This document shows, piece after piece, positions 24,188 through 33,852 of a DNA stretch of 64,000 bases. Source of the stretch: Nemophila menziesii (lineage: Eukaryota; Streptophyta; Magnoliopsida; Boraginales; Hydrophyllaceae); the NCBI GenBank assembly GCA_029959085.1, contig JARWIR010000017.1, positions 23,425,507 through 23,489,506 of the forward strand. Reading direction: 5' to 3'. A program made the translations under genes and the position numbers. Numbering within the stretch: the first letter of the stretch is position 1; the number at the start of each line of letters is the position of its first letter. The notes under the pieces are model-generated. The model worked only from the letters and a program-made list of their open reading frames with translations, was not told where the DNA came from and searched no databases.

Positions 24188-24235
24188 TCTCTAATGACTA
24201 ATGGTGGAATAAAGACATGTTTTTAATTTTATTAT

Positions 24236-24239
24236 TATA

Positions 24240-24290
<51 letters not shown>

Positions 24291-24322
24291 TATGTATGTA
24301 TATATATATATATATATATAAT
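24236..24322. repeat. Compound (AT)n(GT)n(AT)n microsatellite
   Basis: Alternating AT, GT, TATG and AT runs. A shorter (TA)n is at about 24737-24757. Confidence 0.95.
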
Positions 24323-24599
24323 ATGATAGAAGGGCCAACGACCCAAAATGTATTCTATTCTCCTCTATATTTTTAGCCTTTGGATAATATTTTTAGCCTT
24401 TCTATCCAATAAATCGATTTTAATTAATGGTTCATATCGGCAGAATTAGATAGAAAGCCTGAAACATCTTGATTTATCTATATTTTTCAACCGTTAGATT
24501 ACATGTGGCATCTCATTATAATTTTTTTTATTATTGATTGGTTATCTTATTATAACTAATTTGAGAAATACATCACTTTATTAAGGAGATCTTTTTTAG

Positions 24600-24850
24600 T
24601 TAAGATACTTGACCAAGGCCATGATCGATTACTGATTAAGGAGGCACTCGAAAAAGAGATATCGAGATAGTTGAAACAAGTATGAAGTTTCTACAGTTTA
24701 TAAGCAAATTAATTAATAGAGTCGTCTACCTCTTTATATATATATATATATATATATTTACCTTTGTAACTAGTAAGTCCTGCCATTAGGAATGAATCCA
24801 TAATTTCCAGTCGTATGGTCTAATATTCACCTAAAAACAATTAGCATGGG
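24600..24850 (+). repeat. Dispersed repeat, copy A (partner near 42400-42650)
   Basis: Shared landmarks in the same order: CATGATCGA, GTCGTCTA followed by an AT run, GTAAGTCCT, CATTAGG and TTTTAGTC/TTCCAGTC. About 60-70 percent similar by eye; family unknown. Confidence 0.5.
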
Positions 24851-25012
24851 GTGTTGTGATTTTTATACTCACGTTTTTGCAAAAAAGATGGAAAATTTCC
24901 AATGCACCCTAGGGTTGAGGGATTCCAACCCCTTGCCCACCCTAAGTCTTCCCCTGCCGATCATCACATTAATTTTGTCTTCTACATAATAATTATCTTT
25001 CAAATACACTTT

Positions 25013-25785
25013 TAGTTGTTACCACACCATGACTACACCACCTCACACAACCTTCCCACCAACACCACCATCCATCCACATATACACACCACTATCAATC
25101 CACCACCATCCATAACACATACATACCATCACCAACATACACACAAGCACACCATCACCATAATACTTGGACACATACACATATGTTACCACCCACCCAC
25201 ACATACATACAACCACCATACCGCTCCACCACCACCTCATCACCACAACATTACTATAACCACCAACTTCACCATACACACATATATGCACCATATCCCA
25301 CCCAACCCACATATATATTCACCATCATCCCTACAATCACCAAACACACAAATCACGCACATACACATATTACCCATCAACATCTATATGCCTCCACTAG
25401 CACTTCACCATCACCACATCCGACCATGTACCATCCCACTATCACAACACACACACACCACCATCATCCATACATACAAATACACCATCACCACCACAAT
25501 CTCTATATTTTCAAATTTTCATACATAAACACACATAGACCATTATCATCCACCACACATACGTACCACCGCCATAAAACCCATACTTTCACACACATAC
25601 ACGTACGCTTCCATACACTATCACCACACGACCACCTGCTACGCCACTACGATTATGCCATCACCAGTCACACATACAATATCCACACACACAAACATAT
25701 CATCACCAAATTTACTTTACACAAATACATCACCATACCACCTCACTTTCACACACACACACACATACACATACACACATTTAAG
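25013..25785. repeat. G-depleted CA/CCA-rich low-complexity tract
   Basis: About 770 bases composed almost entirely of A, C and T, dominated by CACCA, CATA and CACACA words. Long open frames on either strand here (Thr/His/Pro on plus, Val/Gly/Trp on minus) are compositional. The tract stops abruptly where the TTAAGG-type array starts. Confidence 0.85.
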
Positions 25786-26494
25786 ATGAAGATGAAGGTG
25801 AAGGTTAATTTTAAGGTTAAAATTTAAGGTCAAGATCAAGGTTTAATGTTTAAGGCTAAAGGGTTAAGGTTTAAGGTTTAAGTCTTAAGGGTTAAGGATA
25901 AGTTAAGGTGAAGATTAAGGTTTATGGTTTAAGGGTTTAAGGTAAAGTTTGAGTTCAAGGTTTAAGGTTAAGTTTAAGTTTAAGGTTAAAGTTAAGGTAA
26001 AGATTATGGTTAAGTTTAAGTTTAAGGTTAAGTTTAATGTTAAGGTTAAGTTTAGGTTAAGGTTAAGGATATGGTTAAGGGGTTGATGTTAACTTTAACG
26101 TTAAGATTACGTTTAAGGTTAGATTAAGATTAAGGTTGAGTTTAAGGTTAAGATTAAGATTAAGTCTAAAGTTAAGGTTGAGGTAAAGGTTAAGGTTAAG
26201 GTTAAGGATAAGGTTAAGACTAAGGCTAAGGCTAAGGTTAAGGTTAAGGCTAGGGCTAGGGATAGGGCTAGGGCTAGGGCTAAGGCTAAGGATAAGGCTA
26301 AGGTTAAGGCTAAGTCTAAGGATAAGGATAAAGCTAAAGCTAGGGCTAAGGTTATGGTTATGGCTAAGGTTATGGTTATGGCTAAGGCTAGGTATAGAGC
26401 TAAGACTAAGGTTAAGCTTGAGGTTAACGACTGGTTTAAGGTTAAGATTAATTTTAAGGTTAAATTTAAGGTTGTCATTAAGGTTAAGGTTAAT
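25786..26494. repeat. TTAAGG-type hexamer array, left part
   Basis: Degenerate GGTTAA/TTAAGG hexamers with local domains of variants: TAAGGC, TAGGGC, GATAGG and TTATGG (about 26230-26400). C is rare on the plus strand except in the TAAGGC/TAGGGC domain. It continues after the solo LTR at 28024. Confidence 0.9.
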
Positions 26495-28028
26495 TGGTGT
26501 TGCCTAGGGTGTGATAAAAATAAGATTAAAATAAGCCAAGGAACTACGCACTCTCACCCTAGACAGGCACAGTACTGCAAGTATTACAGGACGTATGCAA
26601 GTTTTAGTTAGTAAGTTGAGTTCGTTCTCAGGGACTTAAGTGTGTTATACGCGTGAGTAGGAATATCGAGTAAAAGTAAATAATTAGAAGACAGAAAGTA
26701 AAAACAAATAGGAATTCAAAATTACTAATTAAAACTAGGAAAATAAAGACAATAAAGTAAAGATTAAGAATATGAGATGAGAAGTATAGCTTAGGTTTTG
26801 CTAGTATGCACTAATCCTTCTAATTCTATCTATAAATCTAGTTTATAAGGGAGAATATTAGCTCTTGGTATACTTAGTCAGGATTCTAAATTCCCATACC
26901 TTAGACCTTGAGAGCGACTAAGGGGGCTACGGCACAACCAAGACGAGGACTCAAATAGGGTTATCAAACGCCACTAAGGCCCTATCCAGCACACTACAAT
27001 CAATTGGTGATATAGTGGTTAAAACAAACCCTAATGACTATCTAGTTAGAATCATGTTTTGTCAGAACTAATATCGACACTAGACGTTATGTGGTGGTTC
27101 AATAGTTAAACACCCTGTCAAGGAGACCATCTAACTACTATTAAAACAATCCTAAAGTGATCAGTTCTAGGAAAGACATTAAATCAAAACACATAAACAA
27201 ATATTAAGTAAGTAGCTAATATCAAATTAAAACATATAATTCTCAAAGAAGCTTAGATAGAAGAATTAGAATTCATAGATTATACATATGCAAAACCAAG
27301 CTATGGGAGGTTTAGTTCATACCTGATGGAAATAAACTAAAAGAAATTACAAAAGACATCATCTTGCTCTCTACAATAAACTGGAAGAATAAAACTCTAA
27401 GAACTAATTACTATGAGGCAAGGATGATTTACAAGTGATATAAGGGTGTATTTATAGGTGTTTAGAAGAACAAATTCGTTTTCTTGAGGAAGAGGTAAGT
27501 TATTGGACTTCTAGCCCAACTCAAATTCGTAAGGAAATAAAGATAAACACTGCTGCACCGTTTTGAGCATATCTTCTTCGTTATTGGTCGGATTTTGCTC
27601 CATAAGATACCAAAAGAATTGCAACAGAATTATCTTGACCCTAAATAAGGAAATCTCCAAAGTCGGCCTATTTCTTAGGTAAAAACCCACATCTTTGGAC
27701 GTGTATGCAGAATCCCAGATTTAGGCAGCTTTTCCTTTTCCATCTTTTTAGCTTTTGTTTCCTTATCTCCAATTACCATGCAAAACTCTTTCCATAAGTT
27801 GTTGTCTTTGACTTGGACTCTGATTAATCTCCATAATTATCTTTAAAGCTACAAACTAAATAAACAATTAAACCCAATATGCTCTAAAAATAATAATTCT
27901 ACAAATCAAGACTCAAAATAGGAAAGTGCACTAAAACTCAAGAAAATCGACATTATTGACTTCTAAAACACTAAAAATGATGTCTCATCCTAACATAAAT
28001 CTATCACAAATGAGGAGACATCATTAAT
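26490..28028 (-). mobile_element. Solo LTR of the Athila-like family in the hexamer array, TSD TTAAT
   Basis: The LTR is 26495-28023 (1529 bp), from TGGTGTTGCC to GAGACATCA, with TTAAT at 26490-26494 and 28024-28028. It is related to the LTRs at 15662 and 39950 and lies in the same orientation (minus-strand TATAAATACA near 27450). Confidence 0.9.
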
Positions 28029-28712
28029 GTTAATGTTAATGTTAATGTAAATGTAAATGTAAATGTTAATGTTAATGTTAAGGTTAAGGTTAAAATTTTG
28101 GGTTAAGGTTAAGGATTAAGTTCAAGGTTTAGGTCAAGGATAAGGTTAAGGTTTGAGATTTAACGTTTAAGGTTTACAGTTAAGGTTTGATAAGATTTAA
28201 GGTTTGAGGTCGAATATTACTGCCATGAATCTTCATCTGGTTAAGGTTAGAAATAAGGTTTAAATCTTAAGGTTAAGAAAATGGTTAGGGTCAGGGACAA
28301 GGTTAAAATTAAGGTTAAGGTTATAAGATTTAAGGTTTGAGGTAAGGGTTAAGGTTAAGGTTTAAATTTAAGGGTTAAGGTCAAGGTTTAGGTCAAGGCT
28401 AAGGTTTACGATTTAACGTTTAAGGTTTAAGATTAAGGTTTAATAAGATTTAAGGTTTGAGGTCGAATATCAACACAATGAATCTTCATCTGGTTAAGGT
28501 TAGAAATAATTTAAACCTTAAGGTTAAGGATAAGGTTAGGGTCAAGGTCAAAATTAAGGTTAACATTATAAGATTTAAGGTTTGAGGTTAAATATCAGCG
28601 CGATGAATCTTCATCTGGATAAGGTTAGAATTAAGGTTTAGACTTTAAGGATAAGGATAAGTGTAGGGCTAATATTAAGGTTAAGGTTAAGATGAAAGTT
28701 AAGGTATAAAAA
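28024..28712. repeat. TTAAGG-type hexamer array, right part, with a higher-order unit
   Basis: Begins with TTAATG and TAAATG hexamers, then TTAAGG-like sequence. Three copies of a longer unit carrying GAATCTTCATCTGG at about 28227, 28480 and 28605 give spacings of 253 and 125 bases. Confidence 0.85.
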
Positions 28713-28719
28713 GATTAGT

Positions 28720-29905
28720 GAATATATAAAAAAATGAAAGATATATAAAGAAATAATATTTTTTGAATTTTAATTTAATATAATTTTTTATGTCATAATA
28801 TATAAAAAGAAAGAGATATAGAGATATAATATTTTATAATTTTGTAAAAAAAAATTAATTTTAAAGTAAACAGATTATTGGATATATATGAATTTTTTTG
28901 ATTTTATAAGTAAGAATTTAATTTTTTTTATTAGTAAAAAATAATTGATATCATTAATGTGAAAGAGAGTATTAAGGGGTCACATAAGATCATGGTCGTC
29001 TTTTATAGAAATGATATGGACTATTTAATTTTATTTTATTATATAGATTATTTTTTATATCACAATATATGAAAGGAAAGATATATAAAGAAATATTTTT
29101 TTATTGAATTTCAGTTAAATATTATTTTTATGTTACAATTATAAAAAGAAAAAAATATAGAGAAATAATATTTTATAATTTTTAAAAAATTAAGCAAAAA
29201 AATTAATGAATATATAAAAAAGGAAAGATACATTGAAAAATAATATTTTACTAAATTTTAATTAAATATTATTTTTTATGTCACAATATATGACAGAAAA
29301 AAATATAGAAAAATAATATATTATACTTTGAGAAAAAATTATTTTTAGGCCATTATCTATGACTTAAAAATATTTTTAGGCCAAACGTTTCAAAAGTACC
29401 ATTTCCATGTCAAATATATTCAAAACAACCATTTTTAGGCCATTTCACTATTTTTATGAGATATTTCATAATTTTTAAGGATAATTTAGACATTTCAAAT
29501 AAACTATATCTTTGTTTGGTTGCATCACAGATTAGGAACTCTATTTAAAATGTTCAAATTGTCCTTAAAATCTATGAAATATCTCATGAAATTAGTAAAT
29601 GGCCTAAAAATTATCGTTTTGAATACGTTTGGCCTAAAAATTGTACTTTTGAGACGTTTGGCCTCAAAATATATTTAGGCTTAGGCAATTATAATGCAAT
29701 TTAATCTTATAATTTTATAGAAATTGAAATCTTGAGTTATAAAAAAAATATATGGGAAAATTTGAGTTTTATAGGTAAGAATTAAGTTTTTTTTTTAATT
29801 AGTCAAAATAATTAATGTCATGAATACAAAGGAATGAATTAAGGCCCCAAACGATCATGGCCGTCTTTTATATAAAGGATTTGGACCGTTTTAATTTTTT
29901 TACTT
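28720..29905. repeat. AT-rich duplicated blocks
   Basis: A 125-150 bp AT-rich unit (AAAGATATATAAAGAAATA, then TTTTTATGTCA) recurs at about 28722, 29067 and 29204. A second block (GATCATGG(T/C)CGTCTTTTAT) is present at about 28860-29045 and again at 29740-29905. No gene is seen. Confidence 0.7.
29368..29674. mobile_element. Foldback MITE-like inverted repeat
   Basis: Arms at about 29368-29505 and 29552-29674 are inverted copies: each carries TTTTTAGGCCA-type words, ATTCAAAAC and ATGAGATATTTCATA in mirrored order. The loop is about 45 bases. TSD not resolved. Confidence 0.75.
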
Positions 29906-29907
29906 TA

Positions 29908-30498
29908 GTACGTGGTAGGGATGGCAATGGTTCAAATAATAACTGTAACCGATGAATATCCGATCCGATAAAAAATTCGTTAGCAGAACTGATGGTGCAT
30001 CCATAAGGGTTTGTTTCTCACAAAAGATAACTGTGGGATTATTTGTTAGGATTTGGTCTTTTACAATAATCCCACGGATAATCCAAAATCCGAATAAAAA
30101 TATAAAAAATAAAAAATAAAAATATATATTCTATATATAAGATATTCTATATATGCAAATTTCATACATAACATCGATCAAATATAATTATTCCATACAT
30201 AAACTATTTAATTGATTATTATTTACTTTATTACTATATTGCCTAATATTATTTTATGATCTTCCGATAATTTTGTAGCTAATTTTAAAATTTTAAAAAT
30301 ATTTAATAAATTATTTTATTTAAATCATTTGTAACGATTGCGGATACGGATTAACCGCGGATAAGACGGATGCGGATTTGGTAAATAGTTCTAAAATCTG
30401 ATGGTTAATGGATGCGGATTCGGTTATCGTTTTTCTTAATGGATGTTGTTATACAATTTTTTGAGGATATCCGATCCGTTGCCATCCCTAGTATGTGG
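29908..30498. mobile_element. hAT-type MITE with 8-bp TSD
   Basis: The element is 29916-30490 (575 bp), with terminal inverted repeats TAGGGATGGCAA and TTGCCATCCCTA. The flanking 8-mers GTACGTGG (29908-29915) and GTATGTGG (30491-30498) differ by one base. No transposase. Confidence 0.88.
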
Positions 30499-31769
30499 GT
30501 GGTTCGGGCCAAGTTGCGCGTACCACGACTAATCCCACGGGAAATATGAAAGCTTTATAAGCATACCCCATGTGAATCAGAATTAGGTTATCCATGTTCA
30601 GGGAAGGGATTCATATTTTGCACCTCTCACTTTACCCCCTTTAAGTGATGAATAGATAGTAAAAACCTGGCTAATTGAACTAACCCAACAAATTAAAAAA
30701 TTTATTTTATTATATAGATATATAGATTTTGTAAGATGTTATGCAATATGACCAAAATATATAGTCACTCTGATTTTTCAGTGTCCAAAAGATAACAAAG
30801 AAAATGTCTCATTGCCTAAACCGCATATCCATGCATTAAAAATTTTACCTAAAATAATTTACGTAGACTAATCAATAACTATTTCAAGCTTATCTATTTC
30901 ATCAATAACATTTTTACTATGAAACAAAACTTAAATTGATACGATATATATATTATAGAGTTAATACAATTTACCATATTATGGATATATATATATGTGC
31001 GTGTGTGTATGTGTGTATGATACACAACCAATATGATGTAGTTGAACTGGTCATATAAAATGTATTTTTACCTTTGATTGTACATATAAAAAACTCATAT
31101 AACAAAACATCTAAATATAACTAATTTGATACAGATGACAAATCAGTGGCGATTTAGACGATTCATATACATATTGTGTCAGATACAGATACATAGTGTG
31201 TCAGATACTACATAGCAGAGTCGAGTTGTAAATGCACACTATAAGTATTATTCTCAATTTGCCTTTATTTATTCTTCTATTCTTTTCATCTCATTAACAG
31301 TGATACTTCAAATATCTTACTATGCTCAATATTTTTTGCTCGAACATCCTTTTTTTCTCAATATACTTGAGAGTAGTATACTTGAGAATCCTGCAACTAA
31401 CAAAATTAAGAAACTAAAGCAAAATCCTAAAAGGATGTAATTAAAATATTCAATTTCATGATTGTAGGCCACTGAGTCATTCATTATTGACCATGTGTTG
31501 AATATGGAAACAACGTGAATAAAAAAGTAGGATTAAATTAATAGTGTACAAAGCACTTTCTAATAGTTACTTAACGGCTGAATAAATTACTTCCGGTCAT
31601 GTCAAATTCATTTTCATTGTAAGGATTTAAAAAAAGTCTCTAATTAATTTACTTACTTTTCATTCCTCCCTGAATTAAAAAAAAGATGGTAAAGATTTGA
31701 TGGCTAGATAAAAAAATGAATTGAATTAGAAAAAAAAAAGAGTGTAATTCTCCACTTTTAACATAATTG
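30499..31769. other. AT-rich intergenic DNA
   Basis: Apart from a short TA/TG microsatellite near 30985-31020, I see no gene, RNA or recognisable element. Confidence 0.5.
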
Positions 31770-32062
31770 GAAGTTTCGAGAGTTGTTGGCTAGGAATAGG
31801 GGTTTTTCTTTACGAGGAATTTATAGGGAGGCCAGTTCTTGTGCAGATTGGTTGGCTAAAGTTGGGTGGAGGAGTGGTGCGAAATGTGTGCTTCTTGATG
31901 ACCCGCCGGATGGCCTATAGAGGTTCCTTACTAAAGATCGTATAGGGTACAAGACGCCAAGGGTGATTTATAATCCCCGTTTGATCAATGATGAAATAGA
32001 CTAGTTTGTTCTTTTGATTGGTTTTAACACGATCCTGTAGAGATCTCCGATGTATTAAAAAA
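31770..32062 (+). pseudogene. LINE 3' end (RNase H tail)
   Basis: The frame gives FRELLARNRGFSLRGIYREA and SSCADWLAKVGWRSG, the A-D-x-L-A-K end of the RVT_3 domain, then LDDPPDGL, a stop and RFLTKDRIGYKTP. It ends in a short A-rich tail near 32055. It shares the PPD-x-L-x-FLT-x-DR motif with the copy at 57424. Confidence 0.7.
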
Positions 32063-32417
32063 ACATAATTGGAAGTTAAAACTGATCTATAATTAATTTT
32101 TTAATTTCCCTTTCTCCCACTACAATAACAATATATCTTATTAAAAAATATAGACACGACCAATGAATTCCTGTAAAACAATTCAAAAAATGCAGTGTAA
32201 GACCAAATTTCTTACTCCAACCGAAAAAGGCTATTTAAAAAATGCAGTATAAGACCAAAGTGCTTACTCCAACCGAAAAAGGCTATTATCAGCATATCAC
32301 TTAACATACTGTAAAAGGCATCCAATGGTCCTATTAATGGCCATTGTAGACTTTGTATAAATAATAACAAAAAAACCATCTCCAGACGTTGCGCCAAACA
32401 GATATTTACTGCAAAAC

Positions 32418-33325
32418 TGTGAGTGAAAATATCACCGTTTAAAGCAAAGTGGAAGAAACGATTTTAAAGAGATGAAAAGAAAAATCGATTTAAATGTAAA
32501 CAAACTATTACAAGAATTGAAATTACAACTGAAAATCAACTTACACGGAAAGCGAAACACTAATACACGGAAAAACAGTAATCCTAGCGTTAAAAAAGAT
32601 TTTCCGGCGTACCGGTATCTTCTAACAGAAAGACGACTATTACAGCTTTATCTCAGAGAAAGGGAGGGGAGAAGTGTTTTTTGCTTTGTTGATTTTCGGT
32701 AAGATTACAAGTGAGGAGTGAGCTCTATATATAGGGGAGGGGAAGTTCTGAAAGGCTTTGTCAATTGTAACGGACCAGTCACGTCCGTGATTTCCTCCAG
32801 TAACTGATTGACTGTTTTGGATTTGATTTGATTCCACACATTTCTGCTGACTTTTAATTCCCCCACGTTTTGAATGCAAGTGTAACCGCTGGTTGACTTG
32901 TCTTTCAATCCACACGTTTTGATTGACGAGTTGACCTGCTAATGGAATAATCATCTTGATGGGAGCGTGATTGGAGGAGCCTTGTCTTCCGTTTTCCTTT
33001 TGATTGCTTGCCAGCTTCACTACTTCACTATAAGAGCTGGAGCAAAACTTGTTCCATTTTTCATTTTTTGACTCCCCAAACTCCCCACGACCCCACGTCC
33101 CCACGCTCCCACGCCCCACGCCGCCGCCGTCGCCGGTGGCGGGCCGGGCCGGGCGGGTGGGTGGTGGTGGTGGTGCGCGCGTGTGGGTTAGATCATTGCT
33201 TTGCCATGTGCATGGGTGTTGGCTTTTGAGCATTGTTGAAATTACCAAGTATAAAAATTGTTTTATACTCCCTCCACCCACCGATGTGGGAAGTAAACTT
33301 TTGTTTACTTTCAAATATTCCAACA
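32418..33325 (-). repeat. 3' LTR of the Copia element
   Basis: 908 bp; minus-strand ends TGTTGGAATATT and TTTTCACTCACA. Shorter than the partner by 29 bases, all apparently in GC-rich simple sequence near 33080-33170. The 228-codon open frame across it is lost in the partner LTR and is not a supported gene. Confidence 0.93.
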
Positions 33326-33338
33326 ATCCCCCACATAT
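33326..33338 (-). other. Polypurine tract of the Copia element
   Basis: The minus strand reads ATATGTGGGGGAT directly before the 3' LTR. Confidence 0.7.
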
Positions 33339-33584
33339 TTGAAGGTCAACAAACAGTTTGAAGAGAAGGTGATCAGGTTTCCACGACTTTCAGCGTTTGG
33401 GTGAATTGTACTTAAGTGCCAATATCTTTCGATTTGAATTGTCACGTAGTGAAGTGAGGCAACCACCGAATTCCGTTTAAAGTAAACCTAGTCTTGAACT
33501 TTAACGGTCTCCGATAGAGGCCCTCACAACACATACTCTACCCTGCTGAAGGTTATGGTCTCCTCGAACCTCACCTTTTCGTTG

Positions 33585-33815
33585 GGTTCATCAAGTCCTT
33601 CTCTAAGAACCACCCTTGTGGGCTATGAACTTTGTGGATACCTTTATTTACATTTGTTCAAGGACGTCTCCTTGACATTTTGTTTATAAAGGTTTGGGGT
33701 TTTGCTACTACCCTTGAATTCATCAAGTCCTTCTCAAAAGGACCACCATATAGGCTATGAATTCTGATTCATCAAGTCCTTCTCGAAAGGACCACCACAA
33801 GTGGCTATGAATCCA
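33585..33815. repeat. Three imperfect copies of a ~50-base unit in the Copia 3' non-coding region
   Basis: TTCATCAAGTCCTTCTC followed by AGGACCACC (or GAACCACCC) and GGCTATGAA occurs three times, at about 33588, 33719 and 33768. The word TCCTTCTCGAAAGGA can fold on itself. Confidence 0.75.
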
Positions 33816-33852
33816 TATTGCTTTAGTTTTATGCCATAGGGATGAATGGAGA

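Larger units (their letters stand above)
15657..24192 (-). mobile_element. Complete Athila-like (Ty3/Gypsy) LTR retrotransposon, coding-defective, TSD TCTCT
   Basis: LTRs lie at 15662-17186 and 22662-24187. TCTCT flanks the element at 15657-15661 and 24188-24192, giving 8526 bp without the TSD. On the minus strand it has a tRNA-Asp-type primer site (22638-22655), a gag region, an aspartic protease, a remnant of the integrase C-terminus, about 3 kb of non-coding DNA and a polypurine tract (17187-17205). Reverse transcriptase, RNase H and the integrase core are absent. About three dozen differences counted by eye between the LTRs (roughly 2.5 percent) suggest a fairly recent insertion mobilised in trans. 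Confidence 0.92.

Noticed and set aside
25016..25827. Overlapping Thr/His/Pro and Val/Gly/Trp frames
   Set aside because: They result from the G-free CA-rich tract, with no stop-codon pressure in that composition.
26119..26478. 119-codon Leu/Thr/Ala repeat frame on the minus strand
   Set aside because: Pure translation of the TTAAGG-type hexamers.
25786..28712. Interstitial telomere
   Set aside because: The unit is TTAAGG-like with many variants and not TTTAGGG; only short TAGGG words occur.
32640..33326. 228-codon frame within the Copia 3' LTR
   Set aside because: It is shifted and shortened in the near-identical 5' LTR by simple-sequence length change, so it is not a conserved product.
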